Shown: in pieces, positions 11,312 to 24,407 of the stretch
How positions within the stretch are numbered: the first letter of the stretch is position 1
How the letters are laid out: each line of letters opens with the position of its first letter
NCBI GenBank assembly: GCA_949317995.1
Contig: OX439043.1
Span: 44,583,560 to 44,647,559, forward strand
From: Acholoe squamosa
Lineage: Eukaryota; Annelida; Polychaeta; Phyllodocida; Polynoidae
Reading direction: 5' to 3'
Length of the DNA stretch: 64,000 nucleotides
Translations under genes and position numbers: made by a program
The notes under the pieces: model-generated
What the model saw: only the letters and a program-made list of their open reading frames with translations
What the model was told of the DNA's origin: nothing
The model's database searches: none

Positions 11312-11605
11312 AGGGAGTGATCTTTTTTTAACAACAGGGAGGGGGGCTGGTGGGTTTGAGGGGGGGTCAGAATTTTTTCATCCCCTCTGATGGGGGGGGG
11401 GCAAAAAAATTTCACCTGTTTTCAGTGGAAAAATCCCTGCGCGTTACTATAGGTTAAAAGGGCACGTTCGCACATGATTTTCATCCCTTACAGGGGGGGT
11501 CAACAATTTTTTACCCCCTTGAATGAGCTGAGTCAATTTTTTTTGTGCATCCGCGCGCAAAACCACCAGCCCCCCCCCCTTGTTGTTAAAAAATGATCAC
11601 TCCCT
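11312..11605. mobile_element. Foldback MITE with roughly 40-bp inverted ends
   Basis: 294 bp starting AGGGAGTGATC and ending GATCACTCCCT. The inverted similarity continues for about 40 bp, through T-run/AACAACA/G-run/CTGGTGG on the left and its complement on the right. The inside alternates G-runs with T-runs. It encodes nothing. Confidence 0.78.
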
Positions 11606-12902
11606 AACCCCACAGCAGGCCTTTTAACGAGAAAAAAATGCTTGACTGCCTTAATTATGGCTATGCCCTCTGTCTTCACCTTATTCCATCCCTATGCTTG
11701 TTACCCCTGCCCGTCCGACCCCACAACATCACCACCCATGGGAAATATAACTAAGCAACAATCACTTTTATTATAGACTTAATGAAGAAAGCCAGAATAT
11801 TATCCTTTGTTTACCTGGGGAAATGGTGGATACTTTCTGTTTGTTTGTGCCACCCAAATATTATTTTCAAAGTCAGTTTTGTTTTTACCCGTCATAAACT
11901 ACCTTTATTGATCTATTCGTTCATGTATTTAGGGACGTAGGGCCTATACACCCAGGTATTATGAATGGTCACCTTGGCAGTCTGTGTGGGTGGAGTTGTA
12001 ATTGGTTTAGTTGTGAGACAGAGCTAGTTCTTTCTGAATGTTATTCCCCTCCACCTTCAGATTAAGAGGTTAATAAGCATTGTGATGTGTATTGTTCAGT
12101 ATAAACCAATGCTTCACCTGTCTAGTAAATTGACTGATGGTGAAGGGGATTTAATGCTATTTAGTATAGCCATTTTGGAGCAGCAGGTGCATGGTGTCAA
12201 GTGACACCCCGTGTTATCATAGACCTTGTCATGTCACTAAGATAGTAAGAGGAGCGGCCTGTAATTACCTGTCACAACCTCAATGAAGCTCTAAGGCCTT
12301 AACGTGCTGCTCTAAAAAATCCACTACATGTACAATGAAGAAAATTCAAAAGTCACTTCTGGGATTCACAACTCTGATAATTTCGTGAAAGATTTGAGCT
12401 ACATGAGGCCAGAACTATTGTGCACGATCATATAAAATTAGGGCTCAGCTTCATAGGACAATGAGGACAAACACTGAAGGTGGAAGCGAAGTCTTTCTTT
12501 TTCAATCATACTCAATGTCACTAGGAAATGTCCTTTTTAGTATATTTATCATTCTTCCTTTTTTTCTATGAGTACAAAATTATATAAGTATCTAGACGTC
12601 TTTTTCCGGTCTCTCCGTCTTTTGCAATATGATTATCATTTTTTTTCATTCAGACTAAGGACAAGTAGTGGCCGTGCTGATATCTAGGCGTTGTTATTCT
12701 AAGTGTTTTAATATTTTCCCATTCATGTCTTTATCGGGAAATGGGGATGTTGCATCATTTGCACCCTACACCTGCATGGTATAGTAGGCGAAGTGATAGA
12801 GTTACTGCGCCTGTCATCAACCTTAGTTAATACTTTCAAAGTTATAGCCACCCACATACACTTTTAATCTCGCATAACATAGTCCTAGACTGCTAGCATC
12901 GA
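11606..12902. other. No feature recognised
   Basis: AT-rich intron sequence without exon, RNA gene or clear repeat. Confidence 0.4.
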
Positions 12903-13311
12903 TAGTCCTCTGTTGCAGAAATTCATATAAGAAATGTATGGCTTAATCCTGTGACAGAGGCCAAGTGGACTGTGGGTTTTAGGACTTTACCCAGCAAATT
13001 GTCGGCAATCTGTCGCCATGATTGGTCATCAATGGTGACTCCTTTTTGAGTGATAACTCATTCCGTCATCTTTCGCCACTGTGTGTTAGACTCACGTGGC
13101 ATAGCAATTGCTATTCCTTGTGATCTTGTACCAAAATGACGTCGTGTTCCATCTAACGACATGTGTGAGCCACTTCACACAGGTTGACGAGGACTCACGA
13201 CAATTTGCTGGGTACCTTTAAAGCCATAGTCCACTTGGCCTGTTTCGTGTGATTGAGCCATACATTTCCTATATACATTTCTGCGACAGAGGCCTAGTGG
13301 ACTATGGACGT
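12903..13311. mobile_element. Foldback element with roughly 100-bp arms
   Basis: The left arm (about 12903-13006) and right arm (about 13195-13311) are imperfect reverse complements. Shared blocks include GAAATGTATGGCT, GGCCAAGTGGACT and ACCCAGCAAATTGTCG. The unique centre is about 190 bp. The long arms and lack of coding capacity fit a foldback or MITE-type DNA element. Confidence 0.7.
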
Positions 13312-16009
13312 AACACTGGACGAGTAGACATTAAAGACCGCATTTATCCAAAATATTTATGATTTAAAGAGAAAGATGAAAACAAATTACTCAGCCTCTT
13401 TTACTGCATCTGGTTCCGGGTAAGTTCTGGCCTTTGGTACCATGCAGCAATGAAGCAACCCTGTTTTATGTACTGCATAATAAAAATGAATGGCTTGAAA
13501 TGAAATGATGCATTCCCTGCATTCACTGATGCTTTTTTTAGGCTTGAGAACTGGTGCATTATGTGATGGTTGTTGGGAAATATCTATAGCAAGATACTAG
13601 CACCTTGTGAAGAAGGCGCGCCCTCAGTTGCAAGGAAAGTTATAATGTGCACCTGGGACAGTCAGCATCTTTCATTTCAAGGAGTTGTCTAGAATTTGCC
13701 CTGAGGAGTTATGGTTGTCTGGGCTTAAATGTCTGGATACAGCTCTAGGAGCAGACATTTGATGTGATTAAATTACTTAGATGCCTGTAGGGTGCCGGTA
13801 GGTCTTATTACGAATGAATCTAAATAATTTGAGAGATTCTATATGTGAGATTCAATAGCGATGGAAATGCTCACATAACATGCAGATTATAATCTTCTAA
13901 ATATGGAAGTGATACCACAATGTCATAGTGAGTTGATCGGCTGCTCACATGTAACATCTGTGTGGAGAGGGAACTCAAATCTATGATGTTTCAAGAACAA
14001 GGTAGATTTTATCTGTGGTATTTCACAGACAGCTATCAATAAAGAAAACCTTTAACACCCGGGCTTTAACAGCGTCATCGAGCAGGGATTGATTATGATA
14101 GATTTGCTGACAGCCAGATTATAGCTTTTGATTTACAGTACAACAGTTCCCAAAGGTGATTATAAGACAATAGATAGAATAAAGCATATAAATCTCTTGC
14201 AAGAGGCGATATAAATCTCTTAGATATTCAAGCAAAGCCAGCAGGCCTATGTCCTATTTGCTTTGTAATGCCAGAAAAAGACGCATAGATATAATTGAAT
14301 ATCAAGTTTTCACAGTGAATATTAAATGCTAGTATAGTGGTTTAAAAGTAGTTCTAACTTTCTTGCACTGCAACTATCAATAAAAGCATGGGAAGTACCC
14401 TCCTTCTTACAGAGCTGTCGAGGCAGTTTTCTACAAAATGTTACGGCAGGGCATCTAGAAATTTAATCCATCCTCATTAACACTTATCAGGTGCACTTGA
14501 TAAGACTTTAGGGAGTAGCACGTTATAGGGCTTGGTGGCAAAGCTATGTGGTCACCACTGTTCAAACTTTTTGGGATTCCAAATTCTACTGACGGGCTAG
14601 TCCATAAAACCCCATAAGATAGGATAGACACTGGAGGAGACAGTATCTAAGACAGCAAGGAAGAAACCTCTGTCAGTGCTGCCCCCTGTAGGGGAACGAC
14701 TGCTGTAATATGAGCTCCATCAATGCCTTTATATCTACCCTATGGGAATTCGGGCATAAAATGTCGATTAGTGGCCTACGGCTGATGGTGATCACAGACA
14801 TTCTATTGTCATGCAGTGCTATAGTGACAAAAGTACCGCTACAAAGAGATTAGTCTATTGACCCTGAACGTCTCTACAAAGAGACATAATATACTCTGAG
14901 GCAGTGTACATAGTATTATGTGGCAGGATCTGCGAAAAGGGCCCTTACAGGCCTAGGTCAGTCGTTTCTGAAACCTCCCCTGGTGGGAGGGTGATGTGAA
15001 CAGAGGCAGTGGGGCTCTAAACCTCTGGGTAATAGAAAGTGAGAGAGGAATTTCTCAAAGTCACAAAATCATTAATAAGATGAAGGAAAATTTGTAGAAA
15101 ATTTAAAACAGATCAGGTATTTAAAATTGAGAAAATATAGAAAAAAAATCAGCCTCTTTACTAATATAAATTACCTCTTAAAGAAAAATAAATAGATTTG
15201 TAAATCAGGGGCCAGGAGTAGAAGGCCTCAATTGGACCCTTATCATATCTCTTATCTCTGATCTTCTCAAAACTACTCCCGACTGACCACCAACTGCTTA
15301 GTGCTTGGTGCTTCAAGGTCCCTATTCCCAATATATGTCACATATGCCATGCCTGAAGGTATATGTCTGATATAAATACAGACTGGATAAGTACTAGGGT
15401 ATGTACCTGATGGAAATGTAAAGTACTAAAGGTATTATCTGATTTAAATATACAGACTAGCCAACACCTGATGCACATCTACAGACTAGCCAAGTGTTAT
15501 TTGAGCTGTTTATATCGTACACATAGGTAGCTGTAACGCTGAAGTAACGCTGAAGTAATTCTGAAGTACCTCCCTTTTGGGCTTTAGCTCGCAATGGCTT
15601 TTTGAACTTAAAAAAATCTAAATATCCATTGATTAGGGCTTTACAGGAGGGTCTTTCTAAAAGATTGGAAATTGCATTCTCACTGTAGGTACCTGACCTT
15701 CAACTTTCCTACTCTACTCCAGCCTCAGAAGGCACTCCTCAGCTTATACTGTAATGGAAGTGAATTCCTATGAATCAGACAACAGTGCGAAAAGTGGTGT
15801 ACATGGATTAATGATTGGTCACAACTGAGCGCATCCCAGAGGAGACGCTTCTCCCACATTTATATATGAGGTATGGAACTACAAAGGTAATACAGGGTGA
15901 CTGACTCCACCTGCATACGAATGGACTGGATCATAGGGGGTGTGCAATACGTAGTGGAAACTCTCAAATTGTAGGGTCTGAGGAATGCCTAGCCGAACCA
16001 CTTCATGTT
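13312..16009. other. No feature recognised
   Basis: 2.7 kb of intron sequence. No coding frame, RNA gene or repeat structure was supported. A solo CAGGAGGGTCTTT at about 15643 resembles the end of the 55233 foldback element but has no partner nearby. Confidence 0.4.
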
Positions 16010-16318
16010 AAGCATGACGTTACTATGCCCTTAACGCATGAGTAGACTCAAGAGCCCTCAATGACTCTCAGCATGTGCATTCACCCTTGAGAGGAGGAAT
16101 GTCCTGCTACCACTATCCTTTCTCAGACTAACATAAGGGGTGGCGTTAGTACTGGAACTGGAATAGTGAAGGACTGCTTAGTACTTGCTATTCCTGACTG
16201 GCCTAACACCACTAGAAAATTTAGTATAGTGACTCTAGGTCTTATGAGATGGTATGAGATGTGCCTACGCTAACATCGAATAGGTAGCGATGGCAGAGCC
16301 TTTTGAATTAACCTCCTG
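16010..16318. mobile_element. 3' fragment of the AATTCAAAAGGCTCT inverted-repeat family
   Basis: Matches the right half of the complete element at 60287-61206. Shared blocks include CTATGCCCTTAACGCATGAG, GGAATAGTGAAGGACTGC, TAGGTCTTATGAGATGG and the terminal GCAGAGCCTTTTGAATTAAC. The left half is absent. Confidence 0.68.
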
Positions 16319-16464
16319 GGCCATGATAACAGATTACCCATAAAACACTGTTCTTCGAGGGGGGGGGGGGTTATTCCCAATATAGCAGCCCCCACCACAT
16401 AATAAGATAGTGCCGATTAGGAAAGCTTGTCTACGATGTTCTAAGTTGCGTGACAGAGGTTGTA

Positions 16465-16664
16465 TCCCTTACAACACGTTCTCCTCGTCATCCTAAGGTC
16501 GGAGGTTTAATTCTGGACCAAGCCCGCTGTGTTGCATTCATGCTTTGAGTTTGTTATTGCTTTCTATGTACAATTTTCTTTTTGTTTTAAAAACCCTTGT
16601 AAAGCACAACACTGGTTGCAAAATGCTATTCGAACTTTGGATAATGTTTGTTTAGTATCGTGGG
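16465..16664 (+). mobile_element. tRNA-derived SINE-like repeat, copy 1
   Basis: Begins with a degenerate tRNA-like region (CGTCATCCTAAGGTC, then a decayed B-box GGTTTAATTC) and continues into a body shared with copy 2: GTGTTGCATTC, GTTTGTTATTG, TTTCTATGT, TTGGATAATGTTTGTTTAGT. The two copies are in the same orientation about 400 bp apart. Confidence 0.5.
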
Positions 16665-16865
16665 CACGCACCCTTAAACCTTGAGTCCATCTTAAACCCA
16701 ACGCAACCATGCCCAAGGGTACCCATGCCCTGTGACCCTGACCCAATACGAATGCAAGTGGACGCTTGCAGACACAGCATGTGCAGCACCTCAAGCTAAA
16801 CCAGAAATACTCAATCTGATCAGTGTGAAACATGAGTCAACTTTCTCCTACATCCATGATAATGC

Positions 16866-17045
16866 ATTCGCTTTGTCATCCTAAGATCTCAGGTTCAAGC
16901 CCGGACCATGCCCCATGTGTTGCATTCTATGCCTTGGGTTTGTTATTGGTTTCTATGTGCAAGTTTACTTTGTTTAAAAAAACACAAGCACACCACTAGT
17001 TGCATAATGCTATTTGAACATTGGATAATGTTTGTTTAGTATCAT
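16866..17045 (+). mobile_element. tRNA-derived SINE-like repeat, copy 2
   Basis: Carries a better preserved B-box (GGTTCAAGCCC) after TTTGTCATCCTAAGATCTCA, then the same body as copy 1, ending TTGGATAATGTTTGTTTAGT. No clear A-box or poly-A tail is visible. Confidence 0.52.
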
Positions 17046-17976
17046 GAGCAGCTATCTTAAGGAAAGGGTGAATGCATGCACTCTCAAAACTGTGCTAATT
17101 TACCACTGGTTAGAATCACTCTAGCAGTTACAGATATAGCAGTAGTATAGCCTGTGCTAATCCTTGACACTAATTTGGCGAGAATTGACTGTTTTCATTT
17201 TAACAGTGTGACAAGAATGAGAGCAGGGGGCAATATGGCGACTGAAGGACAAGGTGGCGATCCACTGGGGGTAAACAATAAACGGTACACATCCCAGACT
17301 CAAAGCTGTTGAGACACCTGCCTCTGGGCTGCCAGACTACAAGGGCTTAAGTTGAGGACGCACTTTATGTGTTGGGCTGGAGCTGACTCAGCTGGAAAGT
17401 TTAGGACCAACTATAGATGTACTTAGTGCTCGCATTATCAAAATAAGGTCATAGGTAGAGGGCCTCCTGAACAGTCATTGTTATGCAGCATGACTGGGGG
17501 TTGCAGAACACCAATTGACGGGAGGTGGCAGCAGGGGACACTTTGTAGCTCCGCACTGAAGGGTGTTGTACAATGATTATTGGTCTAAAATCTGACAGTG
17601 GGTAGGCAAACCAGGTATCAAATTAATCCTTAGGATGTATATTAATCGATTTGAGTGTTATTTAGGCTGATATTTGAGGGTAAGTTGAGGGGGGTGCACT
17701 CTTTTCATTTACAGAATTTATTGCAATCATTCACTGCAAAACCCAAAATCTGGGTATGTCCGCACTCTACGGCCGATAGCGGAAAAGTTAATCACATTGT
17801 ACCACATCTCATGGCCCTATCAATGGGGAAAATGTGTGCCTACAAGAAAATAACAGTGGCTAAGCCCAGAAATTCGCACACATATTTTATTTTCGCCCAT
17901 ATGCTATATTATAAGCCAACAGTGAGAAAATAGTTAGTGTCCGGCAGCCTGGGGCCCTGGTGAGTAGACTCAAACT
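17046..17976. other. No feature recognised
   Basis: Intron sequence without supported genes or repeats. Confidence 0.35.
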
Positions 17977-18208
17977 GTGTGTCGACAGGGCATCAAAATA
18001 TGTGACGACAAAACCCAGCATTTTTTCCCGACGATAAAACCACTTTTGTCGTTCATTCTCGGGGACAAAACTACTTTTGACATCGAATTCAGACGATAAT
18101 ATCTAACATGTTTGATTTTTGTCGTCGGGAATGGACGACAAAAATGGTTTTGTCACTGAAAATGGACGACAAAAGTGGTTCACCAATTCTGCTGCCCTGT
18201 GGACACAC
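17977..18208. mobile_element. Foldback MITE with repeated CGACAAAA motifs
   Basis: 232 bp with inverted ends GTGTGTCGACAGGGCA and the complement of GTGTGTCCACAGGGCA. Inside, GACGACAAAA and TTTTGTCGTC alternate in both orientations, giving multiple possible stems. It ends 41 bp before the (TA)n tract. Confidence 0.68.
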
Positions 18209-18247
18209 GGCTTCACAAGGGCTCTATTCATGCATCGTGTCCATCAA

Positions 18248-18249
<2 letters not shown>

Positions 18250-18315
<66 letters not shown>
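18250..18315. repeat. (TA)n microsatellite
   Basis: About 32 uninterrupted TA units. ORFs reading Tyr-Ile repeats through it are artefacts. Confidence 0.98.
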
Positions 18316-18316
<1 letters not shown>

Positions 18317-19892
18317 GCATAGCTGCCCAGCATTTGGGAGGCACAGGGAATGGGAAATATGAATTGAGGCACAAGGTGGTGGCATAGTAGGAAATAGCTA
18401 TACGGCAGGCAAAAGCTACATTAGATCTGTTTACAACTGGCAGTGACATGAGCAAGTGTATGATACTTTGACAATTTGTCAGCAGTGATAACAGGAAACT
18501 TTTGATAAGCGCTAAGTACTGAAAGGTGGACAGGCACAGGTCTGCAGAATTAATATAATATTCTATGCCCTTCAATATTTGTACAACACAATTATGTTGG
18601 CCTTCATGCGAAACACCTGACAATGATTATTAAAAGCCATCAAGGTGGTACGTCATTAGGCAACTGTGGTCAATCCGAGTATAAATTTATCTCATATTCT
18701 CATCTTGTGATAACTCATATATATATATACAACGTGTTTTAAACATTTCTATCCATGTCTCATCACCATGTCAAATAAATGTTCTCCAAATAGGTCCTCA
18801 TAGTCTGGTATTAGAGTGAATTAGACTGAGATGGAGCCACACTTAATACCTCTAATACGACATTAACACTAACAGCTCAAGTAGCATTTTGATAATCAAC
18901 CTCCCGGACAAGGAAGGAAGTAGTTAGGGTATACACAAAGCGATCATACATCGTGGCGACGGACCATCAGATAGAGCATGTGCATTATTCTTAAATCCTC
19001 CTTAAAGTGAATACAGTGAGATCTGCTAATGTAGACTGGACCCCATAGATCTGCTAGTTGCACCAGTCCCCAGACGGACTGTACCTTTCTTTGCCATGCT
19101 ATTTCTCACCAGCCTAGCGACTGTCACAGCGTCATTCCGTGCTAACAGAAATGTCACTATGACTCTGGCTGCTGGTCCATCTGCACTTAAGAAGGCATGA
19201 GGAAACCACAGATAAGACCACTACTCCCCATGGAAACCTCCGTGCATACTCATGTTTTGTTGTTCGCATTTTCTACGCTGTAGCGCTGCAGATATAGGCC
19301 AATCGGTGTTGCAAATTTTTATCATATATTATATCTCTATGCATTATAGCAGAAAATTAGATAATGATAGATTTTGAATACCACTTAGAGCTAATCATCG
19401 AGAATTTATCTTTTTCACTGTTACAATTACTGTAAGGAAACGTTACGCGTATATTTTGCCCAGGGTATCCCCTGGGCTATTGGAGCCGGGTTTTCAGTCA
19501 GATCCACAAATTTGTAATCACCAACTTTAGGGTGTAATCAATTAGTGATATACTGTTAGTTTACACATTTTTCAAAAGCCAAAGGAAAGTTTCAAATCTC
19601 ATCTATCAGACAACATTTTGTCCTTTATGGTGAGTGATGTCTTTCTCTACGAAAAACGCTGCTGTACTTACGTCATGTTTTTGGGAGCTATACTGACTAC
19701 AAGTTCTTTAACCATTGGGTCTATAGGTCAGATAGATTTTGGCAATGAAATTAGCACATGGAGTCCTATGGGTAATCACCAATTGAGACACTTTTTTTCA
19801 GCAGGCAATGTTTACAGTGTCCAAGCTATACACATAACACATTGGGGACTGAGCGATAAACTAAGCATGCTCAGGATAAAGTTTTCTGTGGG
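18316..19892. other. No feature recognised
   Basis: Intron sequence without supported genes or repeats. A 108-codon plus-strand ORF at 19618-19944 has no recognisable features and ends inside the minisatellite. Confidence 0.35.
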
Positions 19893-20085
19893 GGCTAGGT
19901 GTCCAGGGGGCCAGGTTTCCAGGGACCAGGTGTCCAGGGGCTAGGTCTCCAGGGGGCCAGGTGTCCGGGGGCCAAGTGTCTGGGGGCAGGTGTCCAGGGG
20001 GCCATGTGTCCAGGGGCCAGGTGTCCAGGGGCCAGGTGTCCAGGGGGCCAGCACACCAGGGGGCCAGTGGTCCAAGGGGTTTAGT
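19893..20085. repeat. GC-rich minisatellite, about 16-17 bp unit
   Basis: About 11 degenerate tandem copies of GGCCAGGTGTCCAGGGG. Variation is by single bases and by the length of the G-run. Confidence 0.92.
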
Positions 20086-21471
20086 AAGAGAAGATTATGC
20101 AAGACTGGTGTCAGTACATGTATAGGTAATAGTCTCTATTTGTAAGTAATTAGTCAATATTTCGCAAGTGCTGATTCCTGTGACCCTACAGGGTTGATAG
20201 AGGGTTTATGGTACCTACCCTAAGCCTTCTGTGCTTCAATGCACAGCGCCCAATTTTTATATTGGGGGGGGGGGCGTAGTAGACCCTGGGCCATATGTGA
20301 TATATATCACATGTTAAATCATTATAACTGCATTTCCAAATGGTCGCAGTTTGATTCGAATCAGTACTATTAGCTGTTAATTCCTACATTTTTGTGTTAA
20401 TTCTGTGTTAAGTAAAATTAAAATAAAATCACATATGTAATGCTGACAAAAAAAACTTATAGAGGGAGGACCGACTGAGGAGAAGAAAGAGCCTAAACGA
20501 TTTCAGTTCCAGTTTAATATCAGTGAGACTGAAAATTCCATGGTGTATTTCACACATGTCCCGGCTGTATACTAAGGGCTAAATTGAATCATATATTATC
20601 TACAGTCAGCATAGGGAAACAGCTGCTGCAGAATGCACTTTATGTAAGATTATTGAATCTTTCCTTTACAACCATTTACCCTCATTGAAACCTTAGGCCA
20701 GGAGCTATGAACAGCTTCATTTCCCCCAAAGAAATCCATTTCCTTCCATACTCTTCCACAATCCTCTCCTAAAGTATCATGTAGATAAAAATCATGTCCC
20801 TCTTCCACCAAGCAGAAATATCTTTGCTCATAGGGGGTGACATGGGCGATGCTGATTTCTCATTTTATTTATTTCCAGATCGATGCAAATGCAGCAAGAC
20901 AAAAACCCTTTGTTCATACACTGGGCATATTGGATATAAACCAAGTTTAAGGTGTTGCTGGGGCCAAAAAAAATCAAATGTTTCCAGTTACATGAGTCAA
21001 ATACCTCGGTAGGTTGGATTTCTTCTTTTTTTTCTCTTTTTTTTTTATTTTGTATAGAAATGTATGGGCAGATCTATCTGATTCTTTGAAATCACAGAAA
21101 GAACATTAAAACATATGAGATATGTGAAAAAAAAATATGCAAAAGCGATGCCTAACAAAGCTATCTACTGTACATCCAAAGATTGTATCCATGAAAATTT
21201 GATGAAAATTCTTAAAAACAGGAAAAAATTCAAGAATTCAAGAAAATTCTAAAATAGAAAAAAAGAAGTGTAGGGTCGGCCATGTTCTGCTAGGGTCGGT
21301 CGGGTAACAGGAAACAAACCTTTTTTTTATTTGGCCTTGTCAGTATACTTTATTGATTGCACTGATGTGCTACGATTGATGAATTCAGAGCGGATGCAGG
21401 TATACAGTGATACAAAAATACGGCTAAAGATCTGTCTACCTCTGGTGATTTTATTCTGGATTCCATCAGCT
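20086..21471. other. No feature recognised
   Basis: Intron sequence with homopolymer runs (G at about 20265, T at about 21026-21047) but no supported gene or element. Confidence 0.35.
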
Positions 21472-21633
21472 AGCCAGGGGCATAGGAAGCACATTTTTAT
21501 TGGGGGGCCAAGGGGTCTCGGTTGGTGGAGCCGGCTATATTTTTAATATAGGCTTATATAGGGAACCTCCTCATTATTGGCGGGAGGGGCCGGGCCCCCC
21601 TGCCCCCCCCCTTTTCCTACGCCCCTGCTGGCT
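21472..21633. mobile_element. Short foldback MITE
   Basis: Left end AGCCAGGGGCATAGGAAG and right end (complement) AGCCAGCAGGGGCGTAGGAA are imperfect inverted repeats around about 125 bp of G/C-run-rich sequence. CAGGGGCGTAGGAA ends are common in invertebrate MITEs. Confidence 0.62.
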
Positions 21634-22479
21634 CATGCGCTGATGGGCATCGATGGAACAGTGACTTTAGATTACAGACAGTAAATTGATTCTACAAGCC
21701 ACACGTGCCTTATTGGAAGGCTTTGATTCGTTTTCAGTGTAGCCGTGGACGATGATACGTGCAAAGAGAGTGGTATTAGTTGTGATCCCCCAGATGGTGT
21801 GCTAGCCTGGCACATCCTTGAATTCGATCAATGCAGATGGGAAACATCTAAACACCTCTCCTTGTGGATGGAGCATATAAAACTGGTCACCGTGACAGTG
21901 TGCCGATATTAAGCACCCATGGCACTGATTGAGATATCAGAAATGTCAATGCTTGTCTCTAAGAGAAGCGTATTATTGATAAGGAATCTGATTCATGCCC
22001 TCCCAATTAGGCTATACGCAATGCCTTCCATTTTCCCTTACGGAAGTGTCAGCAATGGCAGTAATAATTAGTGATAATTATTGTATCCTTTGAATTAGAG
22101 GGTAAATGATCAAAGTGAAACAAACGTCAGCTATCAGGTTTATTATACTTTCTTGGTCATCGGACCTTAGAATAGCCGGCATGGAAACCTTAAAACAAGT
22201 TGCCATTCACAATACTTATTATACCATTGTTTGGGTCAAAAAAATTCACACATACTCTGCCACTCTTTTTATTTTATGTATATATGATACGGAAAATAAT
22301 GAAGCACACCCATCTTGTAGTAATGTAGTAAATGTATTAATAACGTCAGAAACCTTAACCCTGTCAGGGTAATTAGGCCAGAGGCACAGTCCTAATCAGT
22401 CTTGTTGTGTTTTTGCTATCATACTACCTTCCTAAAAGTATTAAGAGGAGATATGTGCTCTTTTTTTATTCTTTGGAGT
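21634..22479. other. No feature recognised
   Basis: Intron sequence without supported features. Confidence 0.35.
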
Positions 22480-22655
22480 CTAAACACCTAAACATGTTTG
22501 GTATGAGTGTTTATTTATACATATCTATTAGGTGTTCGAATCATGAACATAGGGTTGACTAAACATATTTTAAGCTAAGATTTATAGACTTTAAACATGT
22601 TTAGACCTGAACATATTTAGAATCTAAAATCTAAACACCTTTCTTTCTAACAGTG
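22480..22655. mobile_element. Decayed fragment of the TAAACA-rich TIR transposon
   Basis: Contains TCTAAACACCTAAACATGTT, TTTAAACATGTTTAGACCT and an end CTAAACACCTTTCTTTCTAACAGTG that resembles the right TIR of the element at 4951-5848. Most of the inside is deleted. Confidence 0.6.
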
Positions 22656-24407
22656 GTTGATGGCACACTACTCATACCCTGATAGGCACGGCAGTGTCTC
22701 CCCATTTTATATCCCTCCGATGATGATTTCAAACTGCTTTGGGTGGATTTACTTCAGAATCGATACCCCTCTTATTCGCCCAACCTACAGGAGGTTTAGG
22801 CCTGTTTGAAGTTTTTGAAGTTTCAACAGTTTGAAGACTCAGAGCTTCGGAGAGGCCAATCAATAACGCTGGGATAAAGTCGCCATTCAATAGTCATTTG
22901 ACTCTATGGAATGGAAGGAATATCATCCTGTTTCCCCATAGTTATCCCCCTCCCCACTACTGAACTAAAGAGGATTGAATCATCAATGCATCGGCCACAT
23001 ACTGGTACATTGGTTATCACGCCATATTATCCTTTATGACAAAATCCCCGTATAGACCTACTGTATATAATTAATATGTGATGCGACAGGAATAGGGTAG
23101 AGGCACCCATTTCGGATGCTCCTGGCCATACAAGAGGTGACCATATTTGATATTCAAATCATGTAGGTTCAACTGTGGTGAATGCTACTTTCTGTTGCCC
23201 CAGTTGATACATGATACTTAGCCACCAATATCCATGAAGAGGTTTCGATAAATCTCTCCTACACCTATGAATAATTGAGCAGTATATACTTTGCCTTCTG
23301 AACATCAAATTGCCCATAATGGTAAAAGGACCCTAGAGTCAGACAGTATGTTATCTAGTTGATACAGACACAATGGGTCACTTTTTATAGGGACATGTAG
23401 CAGAACATCATAGGGAATGCTAGCTAATGCAATACTCCTCCACAGAACACTCCCAGATGTGTAATTATGCATACCTTTAACAGGACAATCTGTAGGCCCA
23501 ACTGCACATGACTCTCATGGGCAGATGGAGTGGTGATTGAATATAGGTGTTAGATATTGGTAAAACCAAATATAGATTAAGTGTCCATGTTTAGAGTAAA
23601 GGTATATTACAAAAGATTCTCACTTTGATGTAATATCCATTGTAAAAGTATATGAATTATGATATAATTGTGTCCCAGATAGGATGTAATTGGTGTCTGA
23701 CTGTAGGGGTAACCTGGAGGTAATACAAGAATAATTCCCACAATGTAATGTGAGGGATGTTTTCAGGTTTGACAAGTTAGATTATAGGCAAAAATGTACA
23801 TGTCTCCATTGATATATAGATAGATCATGTAAACATTCCACTGAAGACACAGCAGCTTGATAACTCAAACCAGGTTTCCCATTTACTCACCATTCTTTAT
23901 CAACAAAATATAACAGAAACATCCTGGGGTTGCACAGATGTAAAACTATGTAGAAAGGGACCTATATTTGTAATGCTGTATTTGGTAGAGAGTATGATAG
24001 CTTAGTTTTCATGTCTACTTCATAATACCTTAAATCCTCCTACTGATTATGTAATCTAATCCAAAAGGTGTCCTACTGTAGGTATCTGTCTGACTCAGGG
24101 TGCCTTTACCCTATATCGGCCTAGGCATAACTTGAGAATCAAAATCTAGAAATGTCACTAGAAAATCTTGAGAGCCAGACTTAGGAGATAAGCTAATATT
24201 AATCTTGAGATCATCTTATGATCTAGACTTAAGAACTTTCTTGAGTATAAGATCTTTGGGGTGTCCACAATTCCAGGAGATAACCATGAGCTCAATTCTT
24301 GTGGTATTCACAAGTCTGGAGTTCAGAAATTCCAGAGATGTTCTCGAGATCTTCTTCAGTGGGTATGTATTCTACAGTTGGGTAATATTTGTGGGCAGAT
24401 GAGGGGA
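22656..24407. other. No feature recognised
   Basis: Intron sequence without supported genes or clear repeats. Confidence 0.35.

Noticed and set aside
18108..18623. ORFs encoding Tyr-Ile repeats
   Set aside because: Pure translation of the (TA)n microsatellite.
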